A stretch of DNA of 22,739 nt, taken from assembly GCA_002778645.1 (NCBI GenBank), contig PFAQ01000041.1:1-22739 (forward strand), in the 5' to 3' direction. The number at the start of each line of letters is the position of its first letter. Position 1 is the stretch's first letter. The stretch is from Candidatus Falkowbacteria bacterium CG10_big_fil_rev_8_21_14_0_10_39_9. GTDB taxonomy: Bacteria; Patescibacteriota; Patescibacteriia; Patescibacteriales; UBA12465. This document shows positions 1 to 6,946 of the stretch, piece after piece. The notes beneath the pieces are model-generated. The model saw only the letters and a list, made by a program, of their open reading frames with translations. It was not told the origin of the DNA and did not search any database. Position numbers and translations under genes: made by a program.

Positions 1-21
1 ATAACTCCAGATTACACCTCG

Positions 22-43
22 GCTTGGGCCTCAAGACCCCAGC
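22..43. other. Unassigned hairpin near the window edge
   Basis: A nine-base-pair inverted repeat with one mismatch and a four-base loop (arms 22-30 and 35-43). On the plus strand it is followed by a T-rich stretch, so it could be a weak terminator for a plus-strand gene lying outside the window. Nothing else in bases 1-105 could be assigned. A frame on the plus strand is open from base 1 to a stop at 151-153, but it runs through the terminator and the antisense of the tRNA, so it is probably chance. Confidence 0.2.
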
Positions 44-105
44 TTAATTTATTAGTTAGTGTTTCCAAGGTACTGGTCAGAAAACGTGAATGGTGTAAAA
101 AGCCA

Positions 106-138
106 ACAAAAAAAGGACCAAATTTACATTTAGTCCTT
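106..138 (-). terminator. Rho-independent terminator after tRNA-Thr
   Basis: Read on the minus strand, an 11-base-pair stem with one G-U pair (arms 138-128 and 123-113) and a four-base loop is followed directly by a T-rich run. It lies ten bases beyond the tRNA and would end transcription of the histidine kinase, tpiA, TPR and tRNA series. Confidence 0.8.
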
Positions 139-147
139 CTTAATCTG

Positions 148-220
148 AGCCGTTGATCGGGATTGAACCGATGACCTTCTCCTTACCATGGAGATGCTCT
201 ACCAGCTGAGCTACAACGGC
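148..220 (-). tRNA. tRNA-Thr (anticodon GGT)
   Basis: The minus-strand sequence folds as a complete cloverleaf. The acceptor stem pairs GCCGTTG with CAACGGC. The D arm is GCTC/GAGC, the anticodon stem is TCTCC/GGAGA with loop ATGGTAA, and the T arm contains TTCAATC. The loop places GGT at positions 34-36, which reads the threonine codons ACC and ACT. The discriminator base is U, where threonine tRNAs such as that of E. coli have A, and the CCA tail is not encoded, so it must be added after transcription. The gene begins eight bases after the stop of the TPR gene and is followed by a terminator. Confidence 0.93.
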
Positions 221-227
221 GATATAG

Positions 228-233
228 ATTATA
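228..233 (-). promoter_or_regulatory. Possible -10 box for the tRNA, overlapping the TPR stop codon
   Basis: A perfect TATAAT on the minus strand contains the TAA stop of the TPR gene. It ends seven bases before the first base of the tRNA, the spacing expected if transcription starts at the mature 5' end. No good -35 box is visible upstream, so this rests on the -10 match and position alone. Confidence 0.4.
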
Positions 234-1023
234 GGTTATCGATTAACCCCTGCCATTCCCCTAACTTCTGGTTATCCGGATTAACTTCGCTTAAACGATC
301 GAGCGCTTCTTGCGCCAACGTCTTGTCCTTTTGCATAATAGCTAAATCTAACAAAGTATTCAAGTAGCGGGGATGATTGGGTTCGATCCTCAAGGATTCT
401 ATAATATTATCTCGGGCTTCGTCAAGGTTAGACAAATTTTCGTTAGCTAAAGATAATTGATAATTGATTTCAGCCTCGGCCTTGGAATCATTCTTGAGCT
501 CTAACAAACGCAGAACATAGATAAAAGTCTGTTTTGCCTCAGTATATTTTTTAAGCTTAGCATAAACTTCACCCAATTCCACAAAGGCTGGAAAATATTT
601 TTGGTCTAAACTAGCGATTTCAATTAACTTAGTCTCCGCTTCGGTAAGTGACTCTAAGTCTTCCTTCTTAACTAACTCTCGAGCTTGATTCAAAAATAAT
701 TCAATCTTCTCTGAGACACTAATTTGAGATAATTTTTTAGCCTCTTGACGTTTTTCTTTCAGATCTTTTAACTTCTCCAACCAATTACCAAGGAAATTCA
801 AACTCTTAGCCGCTGTTTGCCAAAAAGCAATTATTCGGGTATTCCACTTAGTGAAGTCCCGCTCCAGACGATTTTTGATAATTTTTTCCTTAATCTTCTC
901 TGCTTTTTCCGAGGGCATATTTTCCACATCTAAAATCGCCAATTGCGGAAATTTCCGGACGATAATAGCGATGATAACGATTAAGCTTAAGAGAATAAGA
1001 AGGAGGGGAATAATATTATACAT
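229..1023 (-). CDS. Membrane-anchored tetratricopeptide repeat protein
   Basis: A 264-residue protein. Residues 4-23 are a single hydrophobic N-terminal membrane anchor. A highly charged, helical region (about 35-105) follows, and then about four TPR-like helical pairs (roughly 106-140, 144-177, 184-217 and 218-252). The repeats show the small-residue and aromatic spacing of the family, for example AFVELGEVYAKLKKYTEAK. TPR arrays bind other proteins. With this topology the array would lie on one face of the cytoplasmic membrane, probably as an assembly scaffold, but the partner is unknown. The gene starts seven bases after the tpiA stop, so the two are probably cotranscribed. The distant link to the pilus operon upstream is only suggestive. 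No enzymatic motif is visible. Confidence 0.8.
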   Translation of the reverse strand: MYNIIPLLLILLSLIVIIAIIVRKFPQLAILDVENMPSEKAEKIKEKIIKNRLERDFTKWNTRIIAFWQTAAKSLNFLGNWLEKLKDLKEKRQEAKKLSQISVSEKIELFLNQARELVKKEDLESLTEAETKLIEIASLDQKYFPAFVELGEVYAKLKKYTEAKQTFIYVLRLLELKNDSKAEAEINYQLSLANENLSNLDEARDNIIESLRIEPNHPRYLNTLLDLAIMQKDKTLAQEALDRLSEVNPDNQKLGEWQGLIDNL

Positions 1024-1030
1024 ATAAAAG

Positions 1031-1774
1031 TTATTTTAGCACATTACGACAAATCGTCAAAAAATCTTTGGAATTTAGACTGGATCCACCCACTAAAAGT
1101 CCATTAACCACCAAAATATCTCTAAAATTGGCCGAATTTTTAGCATCAACACTTCCCCCATAAATCACCCTAGACTGACTCGGCTTAAACCGCTTAGTCA
1201 AAAAACCCTTGATGAGTAAATGAGCTAGAGTAACTTCAGAGTTGGTCACTACTCGGCCGGTACCAATAGCCCAAACCGGTTCATAGGCCACAATAATTGA
1301 TTGAGACGGAGCTAATTTAATATCTTTCAAGGCGCCGGCTAATTGTTTAAATAAAATAGTTTTGGGGTTCTTCCCTCGAACTTTATCCCCCACACACAAG
1401 ATCGGGATTAAGCCCTTAACCGCTAACACCGCCTTTAATTTTTGATTAATCAAAGCATCGGACTCAGCTAAATATTCTCTTCTTTCACTATGACCTAAAA
1501 TAATATATGCAACTCCTAAGTCTTTTAAATCTACGGGCGAGACTTCACCGGTATAAGCCCCTCGATCAGCGAGAGCAGCATCTTGCGCCCCTAATTTAAT
1601 TTTCGATTTTTTCAAAATGTTAGAGGCTAGGGGTAGAGTAATAAAATCCGGACATAAGATAACCTGAACAGTTGGGGAAAATTTAATTGAACTAAATTTT
1701 TTTAACAAAGGCGCTGCCTTCTTATAAGGCAACTTCATTTTCCAATTAGCGACAATAATTTTATTGGTCGACAT
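1031..1774 (-). CDS. tpiA: Triosephosphate isomerase
   Basis: A 247-residue enzyme of normal family length that interconverts dihydroxyacetone phosphate and glyceraldehyde 3-phosphate in cytoplasmic glycolysis. All catalytic landmarks are present: Asn10 and Lys12 in NWKMK, His95 in LGHSERR, and Glu165 in AYEPVWAIGTG. The phosphate-binding motifs YGGSV (205-209) and the GG of LLVGGSSL are also intact. The ATG at 1774 is eight bases after the stop of the sensor kinase, and the TPR gene follows after seven bases, so it sits inside a signalling transcript and not with the other glycolytic genes of the window, which lie around 18-22 kb. No Shine-Dalgarno sequence is visible; the leader is AT-rich. 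Confidence 0.96.
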   Translation of the reverse strand: MSTNKIIVANWKMKLPYKKAAPLLKKFSSIKFSPTVQVILCPDFITLPLASNILKKSKIKLGAQDAALADRGAYTGEVSPVDLKDLGVAYIILGHSERREYLAESDALINQKLKAVLAVKGLIPILCVGDKVRGKNPKTILFKQLAGALKDIKLAPSQSIIVAYEPVWAIGTGRVVTNSEVTLAHLLIKGFLTKRFKPSQSRVIYGGSVDAKNSANFRDILVVNGLLVGGSSLNSKDFLTICRNVLK

Positions 1775-1782
1775 AATAATAA

Positions 1783-3843
1783 TTATTTTTTAGGTAATTT
1801 AACTGGCAGAGAGACATAAAAAGTTAACCCTACACCCTCCTTAGATTCAAACCAGAATTTTCCTCCAGCTTGAATAGCTACTGCTTTGACAATATACAAA
1901 CCTAAACCATTGCCATCAGGCTCAGTTTTACGAGCGTTATCGGCGCGGAATAATTTGACAGCAATCTGACTCTGATCTTTAAGAGGTATGCCATAGCCGT
2001 TGTCCACCAACTTAATCAAAACCTGATCCGAACCATCGCGCTTAATCTCGATGACTACTTCTCCACCCACCTTACTGTACTTAATGGCATTAGTTAATAA
2101 ATTTTGGATAACCATGAAGGACATCTTCTTATCCAATTCAATAATCGGCAAATCTTTATCATATTTCTCAATTAATTTAACCTTCTTTTTGGCGAGTAAT
2201 GGACCAACCTCATTAACCAAGTCTTTGACCAATTCAGAAATGTTAGTCGGAACACCCTCCACCTTTAAGGTCCCTAAATCCAGTCGAGAAACATCTAATA
2301 AGGAATCCACTAAATCAATCATTCTTTCATTACTATTATAAATTTCCTGAGTAAAATCTTTTTGATCTGGAGCTAAAGGCCCGGCGTCGCCCTCTAAAAG
2401 CATCTCAGCGTGCCATTTAACAGAAGTCAGTGGAGTTCGAAGTTGATGCGAAGCCAAAGAAACGAATTCAGTTTTAGCCACATCAATTCTTTTAGCTACA
2501 GTGATATCCCGACCAATGGAAACAAAAAATTCCACTTCGTTAGCATTATTTAAAATCGGAGAAATACTAGTAGCCGCCACAAAACTATCACCATTTTTAC
2601 GATGGTTATTAAACTCAGTAGCCAAATCGCTCTTATTAGTCTTAACTGTCTCCCAAAGTTTTTGATAAAATTCAGTCGGCATATTTCCACCCCACAGAGT
2701 TTTGGCTCCAATTTTCTGGCCAATAACCTCTGTCACCTTAAAACCAGTAATTCTTTCTAAACCTTTATTGGCATAAATAATAATACCATCGGCGTCGGTA
2801 ATTACAATATAATCCGAAGCATTATCCACCGCTAACTTAAACTTTTCCAAATCCTGAGCCAGCAAATCCGATTTTGTTCTCTCCTCATTAACATCCTCCA
2901 GAACATTCATAATAGAAGACTTGGTCTTAGCCATGTTATCCTGTTGCTCTTGCAAAGATAATTCCTGCTTCTCCAATTCAGCTGATTTTCTATCAATTTC
3001 TAAAGACTTTTCTTTAATACTAGCCGCAAAATTATGGTTAATCTCCTGAAATTTAGCCAACATTTTATTAAACATTTTATTAATTTCGGCAAATTCTAAA
3101 GGCCCCAGATTTTCTCGTAAAAGCTGAGTTAAGTCTCCGGTCATAGCTCGATAAATACTTTGCTTTAAATTTTTAAAATAGCTTTTAACAAAATAATAAA
3201 TCAACAGGGGAATAGTTAGTGTCAACAAGAAATAAATTAAAAAAATCCACAAAAATCGACTTAAATAATGAGATTGCTTAACTATAATTTCCTGGCCAAC
3301 AAAATAATTTTGTTGCTTTACTTTATCAATAAATAAATTGATATTAGTATTTAAACTGCCCTGCGACTGAGAAATTTCTTGATAACGTAAATTGTCGGCT
3401 TTAGCTATTTCTCCGGCATTAAGATATTCAGAGAATTGAGAAAAGTATGATTCTAAGAGATTAACATCACGGCTAATATTCAAAAAACCTCCCGCTAACG
3501 CTAAATTTTTACCATAATTTCCCGCCCCAGGGCTATAATAATCTTTAAGAGTCTGCAAATTATATTTAGATTGATCTAAATAAAATTTTTCCTGTTCAGG
3601 GTTTAATCGATAACTCTGCTCATTTAATGCTTGATCCATCAAGAGAAATATTTTATTCCAATCACTAGAAATTTGGCTGGCCGTTTCTACCAATAAAAAA
3701 TCATTAGTCTGACTATTAACTACCTCGGCTCCAGTATTAAGATAATTCAAACTAAGCCAAACAAAAAAGGCACCAAAAATCAAGAAAAAAAATATCAGGA
3801 TGGTAGCAAAAAAAATTGTTGGTTTTTTATTAAAATAATTCAT
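1783..3843 (-). CDS. Membrane sensor histidine kinase (HAMP-PAS-HisKA-HATPase)
   Basis: A 686-residue two-component sensor kinase. Segments 11-32 and about 196-219 are membrane spans enclosing a roughly 160-residue, mostly helical extracytoplasmic sensor region. A HAMP linker (about 220-272), a coiled coil (about 273-335) and a PAS domain (about 335-450) follow. In the HisKA domain the phospho-accepting His466 lies in ASHQLRTP. The ATP-binding domain has the N box around Asn581-Asn585, the G1 box DNGYGIP (614-620) and the G2 box GNGLGL (644-649), so it looks catalytically competent. The gene starts 25 bases after the stop of the kinase-less PAS sensor and runs into tpiA, suggesting a shared transcript. 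No intact response regulator lies beside it. The only receiver in the window, about 9 kb upstream on the same strand, lacks the phospho-acceptor Asp. Confidence 0.94.
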   Translation of the reverse strand: MNYFNKKPTIFFATILIFFFLIFGAFFVWLSLNYLNTGAEVVNSQTNDFLLVETASQISSDWNKIFLLMDQALNEQSYRLNPEQEKFYLDQSKYNLQTLKDYYSPGAGNYGKNLALAGGFLNISRDVNLLESYFSQFSEYLNAGEIAKADNLRYQEISQSQGSLNTNINLFIDKVKQQNYFVGQEIIVKQSHYLSRFLWIFLIYFLLTLTIPLLIYYFVKSYFKNLKQSIYRAMTGDLTQLLRENLGPLEFAEINKMFNKMLAKFQEINHNFAASIKEKSLEIDRKSAELEKQELSLQEQQDNMAKTKSSIMNVLEDVNEERTKSDLLAQDLEKFKLAVDNASDYIVITDADGIIIYANKGLERITGFKVTEVIGQKIGAKTLWGGNMPTEFYQKLWETVKTNKSDLATEFNNHRKNGDSFVAATSISPILNNANEVEFFVSIGRDITVAKRIDVAKTEFVSLASHQLRTPLTSVKWHAEMLLEGDAGPLAPDQKDFTQEIYNSNERMIDLVDSLLDVSRLDLGTLKVEGVPTNISELVKDLVNEVGPLLAKKKVKLIEKYDKDLPIIELDKKMSFMVIQNLLTNAIKYSKVGGEVVIEIKRDGSDQVLIKLVDNGYGIPLKDQSQIAVKLFRADNARKTEPDGNGLGLYIVKAVAIQAGGKFWFESKEGVGLTFYVSLPVKLPKK

Positions 3844-3868
3844 AAAACATTAATGAGGCAAAAAACTA

Positions 3869-5395
3869 TTATTTCTGGTCTAAACTACCCGCCGCCTCCA
3901 TCTTCTTCTTCAAGTCCATCATTTTCAATTCTCGATTAATCATAATTCGATTAAGATTTTCTAATTCGGCGACCTTTTCCGCAAGTTTCTTTTGGGACTT
4001 AAAGGCCTCACTAATATTAGTGAGAACTATTAAGTCAACTTTTTCGCCGCGATAATCAATAACTTTAGCACTAACTCTAATATCGAGCGGATTATTTTTG
4101 GTAATCATCTTAATATTATAAGGTAAAACATCAACCCCCGAAAATCTCAACTTTAGATTCTGCATAACGAGCTCCTTATAGTCCTTGTCCACAAAATCGA
4201 TCATTAACTTTCCCAAAACTTCCTCTTTCTTAAAACCAGTATTAGCCTCAATAGCATCATTGATGTAAATAACTCGGCCAGCCTTAACCAGGGCGACGAT
4301 ATCTGGCAAACCAACTAAAAGATTTTTATAGAAATTACCGGAGTCAAAAACCTCATGAACCAGTTCATTAAACTCCTCTGATAATTTAGATAATTCGTCT
4401 TTGCCCGTAATAGAAATACTAACATTAGAACTTGGATTTTTCTTGTATTCTTCGACCTTATTAAACATCATCACCAATCGATCAATGAAAACCCGACTAA
4501 TCATCCACAAGAAGAATAAAACAAAAAGCAAAATTACTGCCAAAAGTAACGCGGAAATATAAATTAAAATATTAATTTCATATCGATAAAGAGTTCGCTC
4601 GGTTTCAATCCTAAAAACAAAGGCAGGACTATCACTATAATCATTATACAGAGAATAACCATAAATGCTATTCGAACCATTAGGAACGATCACCGTTTTT
4701 TCGCTCATAATTAATCTATTGCGGGCTGCCAAAAAATCATTGGGCAAAGCGGAATCATCAACTCTCTTTAAGCTAATTGAATACAGCGCTAAATCACCAA
4801 AACGATAATTAACAAATTCCTGTTCCAAAAAACGACCCATAAAGATATACCCGAGAGAGGGTCCACTGCCATCACTTCTTAAAATCTTTTTAGAAACCAA
4901 ATAAAGCGGTGGTCGATTACCCGATAAAAGCACTATCCCCCGTTGGTAATCGGTGCTCATAAAATAATTTTTGAAATAAGGATCGGCCAATTTGCTCTTA
5001 AATAAACTGACAAAATCGGGATCAGTTTTTTCAGCAATAAAATTATAGGCATGAGAGCCGATAATATTACCCGAATTATCGGCATAAATAACAGCGCTGA
5101 CATCCAGATTAACCAGCGAAGAATCATTGAAATTATTAACAACAAAATCTTCGTTATGATCGATCACAAAATCATAAGAATCATCCCACTCGGCCCAATC
5201 TGAAGCCTTTGATTTAAGAGCGTCAAAATATATTTGAGAAGCGCTCTCGACGCGCTTAAGACGGAGATTAACAAAATCATTTTCTAAATAATTGAAGTTT
5301 TTATCCAAAACAAATAACAAGGAGGAATATAAAAGAATTAAAAGCCCAAAAGAAACCAAAACAACAAAGATAATTATTTTTTTTCTAAAAGACAT
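3869..5395 (-). CDS. CHASE4-HAMP-PAS membrane sensor without an output domain
   Basis: A 508-residue protein. A membrane span at 7-30 is followed by an extracytoplasmic region of about 240 residues containing WAEWDDSYDF, the signature of CHASE4 sensory domains. A second span (275-299), a HAMP segment (about 300-350), a PAS domain (about 355-465) and a short coiled coil (about 465-500) complete it. It then stops: no histidine kinase, cyclase, phosphodiesterase or methyl-accepting domain is present. I looked for a continuing kinase in the 25 bases before the next gene and found none. It is probably a sensory partner of the kinase encoded next, perhaps pairing through coiled coils. Domain calls come from residue patterns, not a profile search. 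The ligand is unknown. Confidence 0.85.
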   Translation of the reverse strand: MSFRKKIIIFVVLVSFGLLILLYSSLLFVLDKNFNYLENDFVNLRLKRVESASQIYFDALKSKASDWAEWDDSYDFVIDHNEDFVVNNFNDSSLVNLDVSAVIYADNSGNIIGSHAYNFIAEKTDPDFVSLFKSKLADPYFKNYFMSTDYQRGIVLLSGNRPPLYLVSKKILRSDGSGPSLGYIFMGRFLEQEFVNYRFGDLALYSISLKRVDDSALPNDFLAARNRLIMSEKTVIVPNGSNSIYGYSLYNDYSDSPAFVFRIETERTLYRYEINILIYISALLLAVILLFVLFFLWMISRVFIDRLVMMFNKVEEYKKNPSSNVSISITGKDELSKLSEEFNELVHEVFDSGNFYKNLLVGLPDIVALVKAGRVIYINDAIEANTGFKKEEVLGKLMIDFVDKDYKELVMQNLKLRFSGVDVLPYNIKMITKNNPLDIRVSAKVIDYRGEKVDLIVLTNISEAFKSQKKLAEKVAELENLNRIMINRELKMMDLKKKMEAAGSLDQK

Positions 5396-5420
5396 AAAAG
5401 AAAAATAAGAATAAATACGT

Positions 5421-5462
5421 AATCAAGTCTGCTTGATTTCATAGCTATAAAAATCAAGCAGA
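5421..5462. repeat. Hairpin with a competing alternative fold, between pilin and sensor genes
   Basis: A perfect 12-base-pair inverted repeat (arms 5428-5439 and 5451-5462) with an 11-base loop lies between the pilin stop and the sensor start. A third copy of the core, at 5421-5427, can instead pair with 5432-5438, giving a mutually exclusive seven-base-pair hairpin. No T-run follows directly on either strand, so it is not a canonical terminator. It may lower read-through from the highly expressed pilin into the sensor genes or stabilise the pilin mRNA 3' end. Confidence 0.6.
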
Positions 5463-5478
5463 TTCTATCGCATATTTA

Positions 5479-5925
5479 TTAACGAGTGACAGTAATGGTA
5501 GCACCCTGTTCTGGAGCATTAGCCCAAACAGTTACCCGACCATTAGGAGTCTTCTGGATTCGGTAATTGCTATCATCAGTATTAATCACACCTGATGGAT
5601 CAGTTGGAATTGATACTAAATATTTTTCATCAGTCGTCAAAACCGATAAATCTACACAACTAGTAGTGGCGCTGGGGTTACTCTTACAAATACCATAAGT
5701 CTGAGTAGAAGAACTAATTGCGGTAGGCAAAATACCATTATTATCAATGGCGTATTGGTAAACAGCATTTAAAATGGTGTTAACATCAATCCGACGTTGA
5801 GAATTTCTAGTATCACCCAATTGTTTAGTTGGATTAATAGCTAAAATAACGATACCAGCTAAAATAGCAATAGCCGCGACAACTAATAAGATTTCTAACA
5901 AGGTAAACCCCTTTTTGTTTTTCAT
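5479..5925 (-). CDS. Type IV pilin, likely major subunit
   Basis: A 148-residue prepilin. The five-residue-plus-Gly leader MKNKKG precedes the class III cleavage site G6/F7 in GFTLLE, with the Glu at mature position 5 needed for assembly (Glu11). A roughly 20-residue hydrophobic helix follows, which serves as export signal and filament core. The globular part has two cysteines (in YGICKSN and SCVDLS) that could form the C-terminal disulphide loop typical of pilins. It is the simplest and shortest pilin with a canonical site here and has its own promoter and hairpin-bounded transcript, so I infer that it is the major pilin. The prepilin peptidase that would process it is not in the window. Confidence 0.9.
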   Translation of the reverse strand: MKNKKGFTLLEILLVVAAIAILAGIVILAINPTKQLGDTRNSQRRIDVNTILNAVYQYAIDNNGILPTAISSSTQTYGICKSNPSATTSCVDLSVLTTDEKYLVSIPTDPSGVINTDDSNYRIQKTPNGRVTVWANAPEQGATITVTR

Positions 5926-5994
5926 AATTTTATTTAAAATTAATTGATATTTAGCCCGACCTTTTTAAGCTAAATAGATTTATAATATCTATAT

Positions 5995-6022
5995 ATTATA
6001 CACAAAATATCAAAAAAACCAA
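5995..6022 (-). promoter_or_regulatory. Predicted sigma-70 type promoter of the pilin gene
   Basis: On the minus strand, TTGGTT (6022-6017) and a perfect TATAAT (6000-5995) are 16 bases apart. They lie in the 113-base gap between the minor pseudopilin and the pilin, the only large gap in the pilus series, and predict a leader of about 60 bases. The leader contains a small GC-rich stem (TTTAGC pairing with GCTAAA). Confidence 0.55.
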
Positions 6023-6038
6023 ATTTCGCCCCCAATAA

Positions 6039-6437
6039 TTAAGGAACTTCCTGCCAAGAACTAGTAATAATTAAGGGGACAATATCAACCACCACCAAGG
6101 AAAGACGTCGAACTACACCAGAAACAGTTGCCGTAACATTAATTATTCGAGTTTCTCCGCCAGTATTAGCCACAGTATAAAAACAAGTACCATGGCCTAA
6201 ACTCAAATTAGTAGTCCCGGTATAAGCCGCAGTTTCTCTAATTTGCTCCAAGGCGCTTTCCGCACAGGCCGTAGCTAGCGTCTGGGCCTGAGCAGACTGA
6301 GACAATGATAAGCTGTCCCGCGAAGAAGCCAAGCCAAATAGAATTATATAAACCGAAATGCTCAATCCCACAGCACCCAAAATCAGAACACTGATTAAGG
6401 AGACAAAAGCTGGTTTTAAAGTGAAGTTATATTTCAT
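6039..6437 (-). CDS. PilX/GspK-like minor pseudopilin
   Basis: A 132-residue protein with a basic N-terminus, then a long hydrophobic segment (about 11-35), then a helix rich in Ala, Ser and Gln with a Cys-Ala-Glu-Ser-Ala motif typical of PilX and GspK-type proteins. A second Cys lies in GTCFYTV. Unlike the neighbouring pilins it has no Glu at position 5 after a plausible cleavage point (A10/F11). Within the type II secretion and type IV pilus families, GspK is the subunit known to lack this Glu, and it caps the pseudopilus tip. It starts two bases after the stop of the PilW-like gene, so translation is probably coupled. Assignment rests on pattern and position; the sequence itself is poorly conserved. 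Confidence 0.72.
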   Translation of the reverse strand: MKYNFTLKPAFVSLISVLILGAVGLSISVYIILFGLASSRDSLSLSQSAQAQTLATACAESALEQIRETAAYTGTTNLSLGHGTCFYTVANTGGETRIINVTATVSGVVRRLSLVVVDIVPLIITSSWQEVP

Positions 6438-6439
6438 AA

Positions 6440-6943
6440 TTATTGCCGTAATGACCCTGAGCCATAAAAGTTTCGGCTATATTGATAAACCTGACGAGTG
6501 GAACTACTGTTATAGATTACTGAAAAAGATACCCGCAAATTATCATTAGCTCCAGTCTGAGCTAAGTTTTGAAAATTAAGCGAACTCACTACCACCCTAG
6601 AGTTAGTCAAGGGGACAGCCACCCCAGCCCCTTCTTTTACAGAAAGAACGCCACCGGTAATATCAAAAATTGTCGGATTATTAGCTGGCACCGAAGTATC
6701 AATGGACAAAGCGGAAGAACTGGCTCCGGCCAGAGGAGAGTTAACAACCGTGGCATTTCGGATACTTTGAGTAATTACTTGCAGAACTGAATCACCTTGT
6801 TGTTCCACTTCACTCACTACCATATTCTTAATTCGAGCGTCAGTAACCAGAGCCATCATTCCTGACGAACCCAAAAGTACTACCGCCGCCAAAGCAATAT
6901 ATAAAGCTAGTTCAATCATGGTAAAAGCTGATTTAAAACGCAT
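6440..6943 (-). CDS. PilW/PulJ-like minor prepilin
   Basis: A 167-residue prepilin-like protein. The leader MRFKSA precedes AFTMIEL, so cleavage would fall after Ala6 instead of the usual Gly, with Glu11 at mature position 5. The hydrophobic helix spans about 9-30. A charged helix follows, with the EVEQQGDSVLQVITQSIRNA pattern seen in GspJ/PilW-type subunits, and then a beta-rich, Ser- and Asn-rich C-terminal domain without cysteines. It starts three bases after the stop of the propeller fusion. It is probably part of the priming or tip complex together with the PilX-like and fusion pilins. Confidence 0.8.
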   Translation of the reverse strand: MRFKSAFTMIELALYIALAAVVLLGSSGMMALVTDARIKNMVVSEVEQQGDSVLQVITQSIRNATVVNSPLAGASSSALSIDTSVPANNPTIFDITGGVLSVKEGAGVAVPLTNSRVVVSSLNFQNLAQTGANDNLRVSFSVIYNSSSTRQVYQYSRNFYGSGSLRQ

Positions 6944-6946
6944 AAC

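Noticed and set aside
1..153. A plus-strand frame open from the window edge to a stop at 151-153.
   Set aside because: It runs through the minus-strand terminator and into the antisense of the tRNA, has no recognisable motif and no visible start, so chance is likelier than a real C-terminus.
5421..5462. CRISPR or mobile-element end.
   Set aside because: Only three short core copies exist, with no spacers, no transposase and no target duplication nearby. No transposon, integrase or CRISPR array was seen anywhere in the window.
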